Source: Nevskia ramosa DSM 11499 (lineage in GTDB: Bacteria; Pseudomonadota; Gammaproteobacteria; Nevskiales; Nevskiaceae). Taken from it: DNA of 64,000 nt. Within the stretch, counting starts at the first letter, position 1. Each line of letters begins with the position of its first letter. Where the stretch lies: contig NZ_ATVI01000009.1 in assembly GCF_000420645.1 (NCBI RefSeq), positions 1-64,000 on the forward strand. The letters run 5' to 3'. The position numbers and the translations under genes were made by a program. Shown here in pieces: positions 55,591-64,000 of the stretch. The notes below the pieces were generated by a model that was not told the DNA's origin, searched no databases, and worked only from the letters and a program-made list of their open reading frames with translations.

Positions 55591-55991
55591 TCGTTGCCGA
55601 CAGCTCGGTCTGGATCGATTTCCTGAATGGCGTCGACGGCCCGCAGGTCGAGCTGCTCGACCAGCTGCTCGATCGCGACACCGTGGTGACCGGTGATCTG
55701 ATCCTCACCGAAGTGCTGCAAGGCATCCGCGACGATCGCGAGTTCCGTCGCGTGTCCAGCCTGATGGCCGCGCTGCCGAGCCACGAGATGGCCGGCTTCG
55801 ACATCGCGCTGCTCAGTGCGCAGAACTATCGGCGGCTGCGTGCGCAGGGCGTCACGGTGCGCAAGACCATCGACCTGCTGATCGGCACGTTCTGCATCGA
55901 GCACGGCCTGACCCTTCTGCACCGTGACCGCGATTTCGACGCGATGGAGCACGGCCTCGGCCTCAAGGTGTTGCGGGCGCACGCGGCATGA
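55587..55991 (+). CDS. vapC: VapC-type PIN-domain toxin
   Basis: A 134-residue PIN-domain ribonuclease. Acidic metal ligands are placed as expected: Asp in VADSSVWIDFL, Glu in LILTEVLQGI, Asp in TIDLLIG and Asp in LHRDRDFDAM. VapC toxins cut tRNA or rRNA. The start is GTG, overlapping the vapB stop, typical coupling of antitoxin and toxin. The stop overlaps the next gene crcB. Confidence 0.92.
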   Translation: MIVADSSVWIDFLNGVDGPQVELLDQLLDRDTVVTGDLILTEVLQGIRDDREFRRVSSLMAALPSHEMAGFDIALLSAQNYRRLRAQGVTVRKTIDLLIGTFCIEHGLTLLHRDRDFDAMEHGLGLKVLRAHAA

Positions 55992-56371
55992 ATGCGCCGG
56001 TGATCTTCGCGGTTGCCGTCGGCGGCGCATTGGGTTCGGTCGCCCGCTACCTGCTGTCGACCCTGTTGCGCGGCGCGGCGCCTGGCTTTCCTTGGGGCAC
56101 GCTGGCCGTCAACGTCGTCGGCGGCTTCGCGATGGGTGCGATCACGGCCTATGCCTTGGCGAAGCCTGGTGCACTGTCCGATACGCTCAGGCTGGGTCTT
56201 ACCACCGGCATCCTCGGCGGCTTCACGACGTTCTCGGCGTTCTCGATCGAAACCATGCTGCTGTGGCGGGATGGCAACTCGACGGCTGCGTTCGTGAACA
56301 TCGCCGCGAACCTGGCCCTGAGCCTCGCAGCCTGCGCCATCGGCCTGTGGCTGGGCCGGCAACTGGCCTGA
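55988..56371 (+). CDS. crcB: Fluoride ion channel CrcB
   Basis: A 127-residue membrane protein with four transmembrane helices. GGALGSVARYLLSTLLRG, PWGTLAVNVVGGFAMGA and TGILGGFTTFSAFSIE are the Fluc family signatures, the last containing the fluoride-pore Phe residues. It exports fluoride as an antiparallel dimer. No fluoride riboswitch can fit upstream, since its start overlaps vapC. Confidence 0.94.
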   Translation: MNAPVIFAVAVGGALGSVARYLLSTLLRGAAPGFPWGTLAVNVVGGFAMGAITAYALAKPGALSDTLRLGLTTGILGGFTTFSAFSIETMLLWRDGNSTAAFVNIAANLALSLAACAIGLWLGRQLA

Positions 56372-56390
56372 TCCTGCCTGATTGGGCAGT

Positions 56391-57732
<1,342 letters not shown>

Positions 57733-57746
57733 GCGAGCCGCGCCCC

Positions 57747-58559
57747 GTGCTGGTCTGTCCGCTGTGTCGCGGCGCGCTGCTTCGTCAGCCGCCGACCTGG
57801 CGCTGTGCGAACAACCACTGCTACGACGTTGCTCGCGAAGGCTATGTGAACCTGCTGCTGGTGCAGCAGAAGCACAGCCCGGAACCGGGTGACAGCGCCG
57901 AGTCGCTCACTGCGCGGCGCGCCTTTCTCGAAGCCGGCCATTACGGCCCGCTGCGCGATGCGGTGGTCGCGATGCTTGCGCCGCTTGCGCCGCTTGCGCC
58001 AGATACGCTGCTCGATCTGGGCTGCGGCGAAGGCTGGTACACCAGCGCCTTCCCGGCAATCGCTGCCGAGGTCATTGGCCTCGACATCGCCAAGCCGGCG
58101 ATCCGTCTCGCGGCGAAGCGCTATCCCGGCATCACCTGGATCGTCGGCAGCGGTGCGGTCCTGCCGGTCGATGATGCCTCGCTCGATGTCATCAGCTGCC
58201 TGTTCACCCAGCTGCACATCGACGAAATGCACCGCGCGCTGAAACCCGGCGGTCACGTGCTGGTGGTGACGCCGGCGGCCGATCATCTGTGGTCGCTGCG
58301 CGCCGGGCTGTTCGAGGACGTGGTGGCCCACGAGCCGGACAAGTTTCTGGCCGGCTTCGCCGATCGTTTCGAACTGGCGGCACGCGACGACGTACGCGCA
58401 CCGCTGTCGCTCGGCAATGCTCAGCTTCGCCAGGTGCTGGCGATGACGCCCTACGTCTGGAAAGCGCGGCCCGAGCGTCGCGCGGTGCTTGAACGATGCG
58501 AACAGCTCGAGACTACGGCTGCGTTCTCGCTGCTGCTGTTCAGGAAGCGCGCGCCGTAA
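57747..58559 (+). CDS. rlmA: 23S rRNA (guanine-N1)-methyltransferase RlmA
   Basis: A 270-residue SAM enzyme methylating G745 of 23S rRNA in E. coli. The zinc finger VCPLCRGALL...WRCANNHCYDVAREGYVNLL starts at residue 2, which fixes the GTG start at 57747. The SAM motif is LLDLGCGEGWYTSAF. The reading frame is open into serS far upstream, but that part is only a shadow. The linker contains a 9-bp triple repeat (LAPLAPLAP). Confidence 0.93.
   Translation: MLVCPLCRGALLRQPPTWRCANNHCYDVAREGYVNLLLVQQKHSPEPGDSAESLTARRAFLEAGHYGPLRDAVVAMLAPLAPLAPDTLLDLGCGEGWYTSAFPAIAAEVIGLDIAKPAIRLAAKRYPGITWIVGSGAVLPVDDASLDVISCLFTQLHIDEMHRALKPGGHVLVVTPAADHLWSLRAGLFEDVVAHEPDKFLAGFADRFELAARDDVRAPLSLGNAQLRQVLAMTPYVWKARPERRAVLERCEQLETTAAFSLLLFRKRAP
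57974..58000. repeat. Triple 9-bp tandem repeat in rlmA
   Basis: GCTTGCGCC occurs three times head to tail, encoding LAPLAPLAP between the zinc finger and the SAM domain. The number of copies could change by slippage without shifting the frame. Confidence 0.85.
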
Positions 58560-58565
58560 CGCTGT

Positions 58566-59993
58566 TCACGGCACCCATTCGATCGGCTCCAGCGCCTTCA
58601 GCAGGAACGGCATCATCACGTCGGCCTGGTTCCATCCCCACTGGAAAGCCTTGTCGAAATCGCTGGCCGAGGGCAGCAGATTGAGCGGGCTCAGGGTGGG
58701 CTCGAAGCGCATCAGCCAATCGAAATACGGCCGTTGCGACGGCAGTTGCAGCTGAATCGCCTGGGTCACCGGCCACAGCCACAGATGGCGTGGATCGAAC
58801 TGCGGATGGAAGCAGTCGAGCGCCAGATAGAACGCGTTGCGGGTGCCGATACGGCCGCTGTGCACGCCTTCCCAGGCGATGCGTGCCGGCACGTTTGCGG
58901 CGACTCCACCATCGGCGAACAGGGCGACCGCATGTTCCTCGCGCAGCCGCGTCAGCACGGCATCGCTGATCGCGTCACGGCGTCTCGGCTCGTACTGCAG
59001 CACGGCGGGAATCGTGGCCGAAAGACCAACGGCATCGATCACCCGCAGCCCGCGTGTCGAAGGATCACGGCCGAGCACGATCGGCTTGACCACGCGCGGG
59101 TTGAAGAAGGTGCCGATCAGCAGCATTCGCTCGGTGACCAATCGCGACAGCGACTTGTTGCGCACCTGCGCGGTCAGCAGCTCGCGCATCGTTGCCGGCA
59201 TGTGGTCGTAGACGCTGGTGCGCATGCCGGCGATCACCGCTTCGTAGGGAATCTCAAGATCCTTGAGCCGTAGCGGCGAGCCATCCGGATGACGCATCGC
59301 CGTTTCCATGCCGCCGAGATGCAGGCGCATCAGGCCGGGCAGGGTGTGGGTGGCGCCGATATGGGGGCGGGCGAAGATGTGCCGCGTCTGCAGGCCCTTG
59401 GCCCAGGCCATCAGCGCTTCGATGTCGAGCTGCCGGGCGCGGCTCAGGAAGGCGCCAATCAGCGCACCGATCGAGGCGCCGACGATGTAATCGGACGAGG
59501 TCTGTTCGGCTCTCAGGCGCGCGGCCGCGCCGATGTAGACATAGCCGGCACCGCCGCCGCCGCCCATGATCGTGACCAGCGCCTTGCGGCCGACTTCGGC
59601 ATCGAGTTCGGCCTCGTTGAAGCTGCCTTCGTGACGACGCAGCAGCTGCCGCCGCGCCGAGACGAGGCTCGGATGCAATGCGCGCAGCGCTGCATTCGCA
59701 CCGGCCAGACGCCGCTCCGGATCGCGTTCATGGCTCAGCGGCTTGTTCAGCTCCAGCAGCACGCGCTCGCGCAGCGGCGCAATCAGGTCTTGCGCCAGTT
59801 CCACATCTTCGCGGCGCGTGCTGCCATCGACCCCGCCGGGTGCGAACACATGCAGCCGCGCGAAGCTCAGCAGATAGCGCAGCTGCTTGTACTCGCGCGC
59901 AACCAGGAACGAGGGCTTGGCGAGCACGGCGCGAACCAGCGACATTTCCATGCGCTGCAGGATCAGCAACTGCTTGTGCGTCGGCGCGGTCAT
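58566..59993 (-). CDS. Patatin-like phospholipase
   Basis: A 475-residue protein with a patatin domain at about 160-390. The oxyanion loop is IMGGGGGAGYVYIGAAARL, the nucleophile elbow GASIG (Ser), and the dyad Asp is in LFADGGVAANV. It should hydrolyse acyl esters such as phospholipids. No signal peptide is seen; residues 1-155 are helical and basic. ATG 59993 is preferred to one at 60119, which overlaps the next gene with no similarity. It is 13 bases after the nitrilase-family gene. Confidence 0.9.
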   Translation of the reverse strand: MTAPTHKQLLILQRMEMSLVRAVLAKPSFLVAREYKQLRYLLSFARLHVFAPGGVDGSTRREDVELAQDLIAPLRERVLLELNKPLSHERDPERRLAGANAALRALHPSLVSARRQLLRRHEGSFNEAELDAEVGRKALVTIMGGGGGAGYVYIGAAARLRAEQTSSDYIVGASIGALIGAFLSRARQLDIEALMAWAKGLQTRHIFARPHIGATHTLPGLMRLHLGGMETAMRHPDGSPLRLKDLEIPYEAVIAGMRTSVYDHMPATMRELLTAQVRNKSLSRLVTERMLLIGTFFNPRVVKPIVLGRDPSTRGLRVIDAVGLSATIPAVLQYEPRRRDAISDAVLTRLREEHAVALFADGGVAANVPARIAWEGVHSGRIGTRNAFYLALDCFHPQFDPRHLWLWPVTQAIQLQLPSQRPYFDWLMRFEPTLSPLNLLPSASDFDKAFQWGWNQADVMMPFLLKALEPIEWVP

Positions 59994-60006
59994 CAAAATT
60001 ATTGGC

Positions 60007-60894
60007 TTATAGCGGTAGCGGAACGACAAGCGCCGCGGCCGACTCCGGCCAGTGCCGGAACGGCCGCACGGCACCAAACTCGCGCACCTCGGCAACCTTC
60101 TCGGGATCGATCTCCGCATACAGCCATTGCGGCTCGTTCAGCGGTCCGAGTGCGATCACGCCGTCATCGGGAAAGCCGCGATCCGGCGGGCCGTAGACGC
60201 CGGCGCTGCCGATGTTGATGTCGACAGCTGGCGACCACGCAGCCTCACCGACGATCGGCGACTGAATGACGTAGCATTGGTTTTCCAGCGCTCGCGCCTG
60301 GGCGCCGACCTTGACCCGGTAGTAGCCAGCCAGGGTATCGGTGCAGCTCGGCACCAGGATGATTTCCGCACCGGCTTCGCAGGCGGCGCGCGCCAGCAGC
60401 GGGAATTCGGAGTCGTAGCAGATGTTGACGGCGATCTTGCCGAGCGCGGTATCGAACAGCTTTAGCGGTGGCTCGCTCCAGATGTTCCATTGCTCGCGCT
60501 CGAAGCGGGTCATCACTGCCTTGTCCTGATATTCGGCGCGGCCATCCGGCGCGCAGAACCAAGCGCGGTTGACCGTGCGGCCATCGGCCAGGGTCCAGGG
60601 ATAGCTGCCGGCGAGGATGTAGACCTGATGCGCTTGCGCCAGCCGCCGGTGCAAGGTCAGCCAGGTTTCGCGATGTGTCTGCATCGCGGCGATCTGGCCA
60701 TGCAGATCGGAGCGCGTCGCGGCATCGAGATGAGCGATCGACATCGACCCGTATTCGGGAAACACCAGCAGCTTTGCTCCCCGCGCAACGGCATTGGCCA
60801 CCCACTGCGCGACCCGCGCATCGACTTCGTTCCAGGTGTTCGGCGAGAACACCGGGAATTGCGCGGCGGCGACGATGAAGGCGCGCGCACTCAT
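60007..60894 (-). CDS. Carbon-nitrogen hydrolase (nitrilase superfamily)
   Basis: A 295-residue cytoplasmic amidase. The Glu-Lys-Cys triad is visible in LLVFPEYG, YQDKAVMTRFE and VNICYDSEFP. Substrate unknown; family members hydrolyse amides, carbamoyl compounds or deaminated glutathione. Its start overlaps the GNAT gene stop by four bases (ATGA). In Bacillus YhcX and many relatives the same two domains are fused into one protein, so they act as a pair. Confidence 0.92.
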   Translation of the reverse strand: MSARAFIVAAAQFPVFSPNTWNEVDARVAQWVANAVARGAKLLVFPEYGSMSIAHLDAATRSDLHGQIAAMQTHRETWLTLHRRLAQAHQVYILAGSYPWTLADGRTVNRAWFCAPDGRAEYQDKAVMTRFEREQWNIWSEPPLKLFDTALGKIAVNICYDSEFPLLARAACEAGAEIILVPSCTDTLAGYYRVKVGAQARALENQCYVIQSPIVGEAAWSPAVDINIGSAGVYGPPDRGFPDDGVIALGPLNEPQWLYAEIDPEKVAEVREFGAVRPFRHWPESAAALVVPLPL

Positions 60895-61484
60895 GGCAGA
60901 CGGCGCAGCCAGAAGGTCATCGGCTTCGCGGTCGATTCAGTCTCTCCGATGTCCGGCCACGAGAACGTGGTGACGATCTCCGGTGCCTTCACATAGCCGC
61001 GCTTGCCCCAGAAGCGGTCGTTCGGCACATGGCCGGCCGGCTTCAGGGGGTGATCATCCGGCCGCTGCACCGAGCAAAACGCGCAGACCTGCAAGCCCAG
61101 TTCGGCGGCGTGGGCTTCGCGCAGCTCGAAGAACTTCACGCCGAGACCGAAGCCGCGGTACTCGGGCAGCAGCACCGATTCGCCGAAGTAGTCGATCGTC
61201 TCGATCGCGTGGCCGCCGGCAATGAACGGCGCCTGGGCTTCGGCGCCTGCGTCGGCGAGCGGCAGCACGGTGGACGCGCCGATGCAGCGTTCGCCATCCC
61301 AGACCAGGATCGCCAGGCTGCGCGGACACTTCACGTACAGATCGAGGTAATGCGCCTCGTAGTCGCGCGAGCCTTCGTACAGGTACGGAAAGGCACGGAA
61401 CACGGCGATGCGCACGGCGGCGAGCGCGTCGATCTGCGTGGCGATCTCGCTGCCGCGGAGTTGTTCGATTCTGAGTTGTGACAT
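60891..61484 (-). CDS. GNAT family N-acetyltransferase (nitrilase partner)
   Basis: A 197-residue GNAT. Acetyl-CoA binding is suggested by VLLPEYRGFGLGVKFFELRE (the RGxGxG-like part), with IGASTVLPLADAGAE before it. The C-terminal part (FWGKRGYVKAPEIVTTFSW) resembles the GNAT half of GNAT-nitrilase fusions. It opens the three-gene minus-strand group GNAT, amidase, patatin. Confidence 0.87.
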   Translation of the reverse strand: MSQLRIEQLRGSEIATQIDALAAVRIAVFRAFPYLYEGSRDYEAHYLDLYVKCPRSLAILVWDGERCIGASTVLPLADAGAEAQAPFIAGGHAIETIDYFGESVLLPEYRGFGLGVKFFELREAHAAELGLQVCAFCSVQRPDDHPLKPAGHVPNDRFWGKRGYVKAPEIVTTFSWPDIGETESTAKPMTFWLRRLP

Positions 61485-61499
61485 GGGAGCTCCCTAAAG

Positions 61500-61604
61500 C
61501 CCTCTCCCTCCGGGAGAGGGTTGGGTGAGGGACTGTTCCGCGACCGGAAGTGCTTCAGGTCGACCAGCGTCTCTCACCCCAGCCCCTCTACCCGAGGGAG
61601 AGGG
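61500..61604. repeat. Inverted pair of CCCTCTCCC-type intergenic repeats
   Basis: CCCTCTCCCTCCGGGAGAGG with GTTGGGTGAGGGAC (61500-61532) is mirrored by TCTCACCCCAGCCCCTCTAC with CCGAGGGAGAGGGG (61572-61604). Each half is itself a hairpin. The full element occupies the gap between the SnoaL-like gene and the GNAT gene, both on the minus strand. This CCCTCTCCC...GGGTGAGGG unit is a frequent proteobacterial repeat. Confidence 0.8.
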
Positions 61605-61616
61605 GAGGCCAGCTTG

Positions 61617-62027
61617 TTAGGCGCCGACCTGTTTCAACCAGTCATTCAGGTTGTAGTAGTTGGTCACGCGCGCGACCTTGCCATCGCGAATATCGAAGAA
61701 CGCGCCGGCCGGCAGCGTGTAGGTCTGGCCGTTCGCTTCCGGCAGGCCTTCGTCGGTCTTCAGGTACTTGCCGAGCACCAGGAATTCCACCGCCGCACGG
61801 CTGCCGTCGGTGTTGACGTTGATGACGATGTCGGCGATCTCTTCCGAGTACGAACGGTTCATCTTGTCCATGAACGCATTGAACGCGTCCTTGCCGATTT
61901 CGCGACCGCCCTGGTTGACGTCATGAATGATGTCGTCGGTCAGCAGGCCGAGGAAGGTCGGCCAGTCGCGGCGGTTGAAGGCGCCGTAGTAGTCAGCGAG
62001 TAGCTTGCGGGTGTTTTCCACGGACAT
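61617..62027 (-). CDS. SnoaL-like/NTF2-fold protein
   Basis: A 136-residue protein with the NTF2-like cone fold: NTRKLLADYYGAFNRRDWPT, LLTDDIIHDVNQGG and FFDIRDGKVARVTNYYNLND. The family covers ketosteroid isomerase-like enzymes, limonene epoxide hydrolases and proteins with no known catalysis, so the role is open. The ribosome site AAGAGGA is good. Confidence 0.85.
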   Translation of the reverse strand: MSVENTRKLLADYYGAFNRRDWPTFLGLLTDDIIHDVNQGGREIGKDAFNAFMDKMNRSYSEEIADIVINVNTDGSRAAVEFLVLGKYLKTDEGLPEANGQTYTLPAGAFFDIRDGKVARVTNYYNLNDWLKQVGA

Positions 62028-62071
62028 CGTCGGATTCCTCTTCTCGAAAGTGGCGCGCGGCCCGATGAAGC

Positions 62072-62503
62072 TCAGGCGCGCAGGAAATCACCGGACTTGC
62101 CGCCGGTCTTCTTCAGCAGCAGCACGTCGCGAATCTTCAGATTGGTGCCGGCATGTGGTTTCAGCATGTCGTACAGGCACAAGGACGCGATGCTCGCCGC
62201 AGTCAGTGCTTCCATCTCGATGCCGGTGCGGGCATGGGTGGCGACCTCGACCAGCACGGTCACTGTGGTCTCGGTGAACGCGTAGGTGAGGTCCAGTCGC
62301 TCGACCGGAATCGGATGGCACAGCGGCAGCAGTTCCCAGGTGCGCTTGGCGGCGAGGATGCCGGCGGCACGCGAGATTTCCAGTGCATCGCCCTTGTCCA
62401 GCGTTTTCTCACGCAGACGGATCAGCACATCGGCAGGCACATCGACCACGGCCTGCGCCACGGCTACGCGCAGGGTCACTTCCTTGGGGCTGACGTCTCT
62501 CAT
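62072..62503 (-). CDS. moaC: Cyclic pyranopterin monophosphate synthase MoaC
   Basis: A 143-residue enzyme forming the pterin ring in molybdenum-cofactor synthesis. AAGILAAKRTWELLPLCHPI and TGIEMEALTAASIASLCLYD hold the catalytic region. The protein starts at MRDVSPKEVT, about 14 residues shorter than E. coli MoaC, whose LTH-type leader is missing. Such short forms are known elsewhere. It is the last of the moa cluster. Confidence 0.93.
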   Translation of the reverse strand: MRDVSPKEVTLRVAVAQAVVDVPADVLIRLREKTLDKGDALEISRAAGILAAKRTWELLPLCHPIPVERLDLTYAFTETTVTVLVEVATHARTGIEMEALTAASIASLCLYDMLKPHAGTNLKIRDVLLLKKTGGKSGDFLRA

Positions 62504-62525
62504 CTCGCGTTTCTGTTGTCTGTTC

Positions 62526-62975
62526 TTACAGTGATTCGACCGGCTGGATCGGCACGCCTTCGAGAAAGCGCACGGCACCGTCGACGTAGTGTTCTTCCTT
62601 CCAGATCGGCACCGCCTGCTTGATCGTGTCGATCGTCCAGCGGCAAGCCTCGAAGGCTTCGGCGCGATGACCGCCGCGGATCACGACGATGACGCTGATC
62701 TCGCCGATCGCGAGCACCCCGACCGCGTGCGCGACGAGCACATGAACCTTGAAGCGCGCTTCCGCCGCCGCTTCGATCTCGCGCAGCCGTGCTTCGGCAA
62801 GACCGCGATGCGCGTGGTAGGTCATGCCGCTGACGGCATTGCCAAGATGCTCGTCGCGCACCGTGCCGGCGAACACGGCCAGCGCGCCGGCATCCGCGGG
62901 CTGAGGCTCGACGAGCCAATCGGCAAGGTTCAGCGCGCCGTCGCGGAGGCGGGGCAGGGACTTGATGGCGCTCAT
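62526..62975 (-). CDS. moaE: Molybdopterin synthase catalytic subunit MoaE
   Basis: A 149-residue subunit that makes molybdopterin with MoaD. Signatures are GALAVFAGTVRDEHLGNAVS, MTYHAHRGLAEARLREIEAA and HAVGVLAIGEISVIVVIRGG. The ending KEEHYVDGAVRFLEG has the conserved Lys. Start at 62975 lies three bases after the moaD stop. Confidence 0.94.
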   Translation of the reverse strand: MSAIKSLPRLRDGALNLADWLVEPQPADAGALAVFAGTVRDEHLGNAVSGMTYHAHRGLAEARLREIEAAAEARFKVHVLVAHAVGVLAIGEISVIVVIRGGHRAEAFEACRWTIDTIKQAVPIWKEEHYVDGAVRFLEGVPIQPVESL

Positions 62976-62978
62976 CGT

Positions 62979-63224
62979 TCAGCCAGCGGAAACCGGCGGA
63001 ATCAGCGCGATCACGTCGCCGTCGAACAGCGGTGCAGCGGGCGATACGATGGCATCACCGCTGGCAATCGCGATGTTGTCGCGGCGTGCGGCGAAATCGG
63101 GATAGCGGTCGGCGAGGGCATCAAGTGCGTCGCTGCCGGTCGCGCCGGCTGGCAGTTCAAGCGTTACCGCGTCAGACCCACACCAGCGCGCACTCGCGCC
63201 GTAGCACTCGATGACAATTTTCAT
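62979..63224 (-). CDS. moaD: Molybdopterin synthase small subunit MoaD
   Basis: An 81-residue ubiquitin-like sulfur carrier. KIVIECYGASARWCG and the end GDVIALIPPVSAG are typical. The last two residues are Ala-Gly, not the usual Gly-Gly that is adenylated and thiocarboxylated. The codons (GCT GGC stop) are clear. Whether Ala-Gly still works is unknown. Confidence 0.92.
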   Translation of the reverse strand: MKIVIECYGASARWCGSDAVTLELPAGATGSDALDALADRYPDFAARRDNIAIASGDAIVSPAAPLFDGDVIALIPPVSAG

Positions 63225-63280
63225 CGGCTAGCGGCTCGCCTGCCGTCCGTGGCGCGATCGAGCGCCCTCGGGAAGCTCGG

Positions 63281-63302
63281 GCCCGGCCATCCGTGGCCGG
63301 GC
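63281..63302. other. GC-rich hairpin between moaA and moaD
   Basis: GCCCGGCCA (63281-63289) and TGGCCGGGC (63294-63302) form a perfect nine-base stem with a four-base loop. There is no T-run on either side, so termination is doubtful. It lies in the 118-base gap between moaA and moaD, in which no gene or Moco riboswitch core is seen. Confidence 0.65.
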
Positions 63303-63342
63303 GTTCGGCCATGCAGCGAATGTATTCGCTAAGCGCATGACC

Positions 63343-64000
63343 TCACCCGCCTAAAGAATTCATCGCAATCGGTCGATCCGAATACCCAGGATTGGCGGCA
63401 TAGCCGGCATCCTTGTTCCAGACCGTCGAGCGGATGAGTTTGGACAGCGCGGCATCGTCGGCGCCATTGCGCATCGGGTCGCGCAGGCTGATGCCGTTCT
63501 TCGAGAACAGGCATGGATAGAGCGAGCCGTCGGCCGTGATCCGCAGGCGATCGCAGCTGGCGCAGAACGGATTCGAGACCGTTGCAATGATCCCGATCTC
63601 GTTGCCGTCATCAAGCTCGTAGTAAGCCGCCGGATCGTTCGAACGCGGCAGCGCGTTGACCGCGAACTCGGCACGCAGATGCTCGAGGATGTCGGCCTGC
63701 GGCACCACGCGATCGCGCGTCCATTCGCCGCGGCCATCGAGCGGCATGAATTCGATGTAGCGCAGCGGCAGATTTTCCCGCGCGGCGTAGCGAGCCAGCG
63801 GCAGGATCTCGCCTTCATTGATGCCGCGGATGATCACTGCGTTGAGCTTCACCGGGATGCCGGCGTCGCGGGCGGCGACGATGCCGGCCAGCACCGGCTT
63901 GATCGAACGGCCGCCGGAGAGCTTGGCGAAGATCGTCGGGTCCATCGCATCGAGACTGATGTTCAGGTCATCGACACCGGCGGCTTTCAGTGCCGGCGCG
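63343..64000 (-). CDS. moaA: GTP 3',8-cyclase MoaA (5' end beyond the window)
   Basis: The last 218 codons of MoaA, a radical-SAM enzyme that starts molybdenum-cofactor synthesis from GTP. Visible are DLNISLDAMDPTIFAKLSGG, VKLNAVIIRGINEGEI, RYIEFMPLDGRGEW and the C-terminal cluster NPFCASCDRLRITADGSLYP with the third Cys in YPCLF. The protein ends in SLGG, the conserved Gly-Gly tail needed for catalysis. The N-terminal radical-SAM CxxxCxxC motif lies beyond 64000. It is the first moa gene of the group in transcription order. Confidence 0.95.
   Translation of the reverse strand, partial: APALKAAGVDDLNISLDAMDPTIFAKLSGGRSIKPVLAGIVAARDAGIPVKLNAVIIRGINEGEILPLARYAARENLPLRYIEFMPLDGRGEWTRDRVVPQADILEHLRAEFAVNALPRSNDPAAYYELDDGNEIGIIATVSNPFCASCDRLRITADGSLYPCLFSKNGISLRDPMRNGADDAALSKLIRSTVWNKDAGYAANPGYSDRPIAMNSLGG

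Overview
This window looks like chromosome from a GC-rich, aerobic Gram-negative gammaproteobacterium. The housekeeping gene order matches the Escherichia coli type: msbA-lpxK-ycaR-kdsB; rne/rluC/yceF/yceD/rpmF/plsX; clpS-clpA-infA-aat; ftsK-lolA-rarA-serS. LPS, Lol, T2SS and TonB genes confirm an outer membrane. The high GC, the many PTO-rich secreted proteins and the bpt/aat pair fit Nevskiales or Xanthomonadales relatives. That placement is an inference from style and synteny; no rRNA gene is present to test it.

Layout. 0-6.5 kb: accessory metabolism (VOC protein, an AT-rich stand-alone RelA/SpoT-domain protein, a decayed alcohol dehydrogenase fragment, a sodium:solute symporter, an intact alcohol dehydrogenase, a thioesterase, a DUF6624-type secreted protein, a HIT protein), with REP-like intergenic palindromes. 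6.5-11.1 kb: lipid A/KDO block (msbA, lpxK, ycaR, kdsB) plus a tyrosine-phosphatase-like protein. 11.2-19.9 kb: rne facing rluC, then HAD phosphatase, yceF, yceD, rpmF and plsX. The fabH-fabD-fabG genes that usually follow plsX are absent.

19.9-34.8 kb: a Bcr/CflA efflux pump, then a six-gene minus-strand cluster that is the most unusual part of the window. In transcription order it encodes a 1955-residue extracellular nuclease-like protein with nine tandem ~98-residue repeats and a GlyGly-CTERM tail; a lipoprotein; a TonB-dependent receptor; two tandem paralogous secreted proteins; and a membrane-anchored protein. The lipoprotein and the anchored protein share an apparently undescribed repeat with a fixed four-cysteine pattern (three plus two copies). 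The nuclease-like domain has lost the Asn and Glu expected at its metal site. 35-43 kb: an AsmA-family protein and gspF, gspE, gspD, gspC of a type II secretion system, the kind of exporter that GlyGly-CTERM proteins use.

43.2-49.7 kb: clpS, clpA, infA, bpt, aat and a DUF482-type acetyltransferase, that is, the N-degron recognition, unfolding and tagging genes together. 49.8-58.6 kb: ftsK, a SRPBCC lipoprotein, lolA, rarA, a vapBC toxin-antitoxin pair with a palindromic operator, crcB, serS and rlmA. 58.6-64 kb: patatin-like phospholipase, nitrilase-family amidase and its overlapping GNAT partner, a SnoaL-like protein, and molybdopterin genes moaC, moaE, moaD and the 3' part of moaA, which runs off the window.
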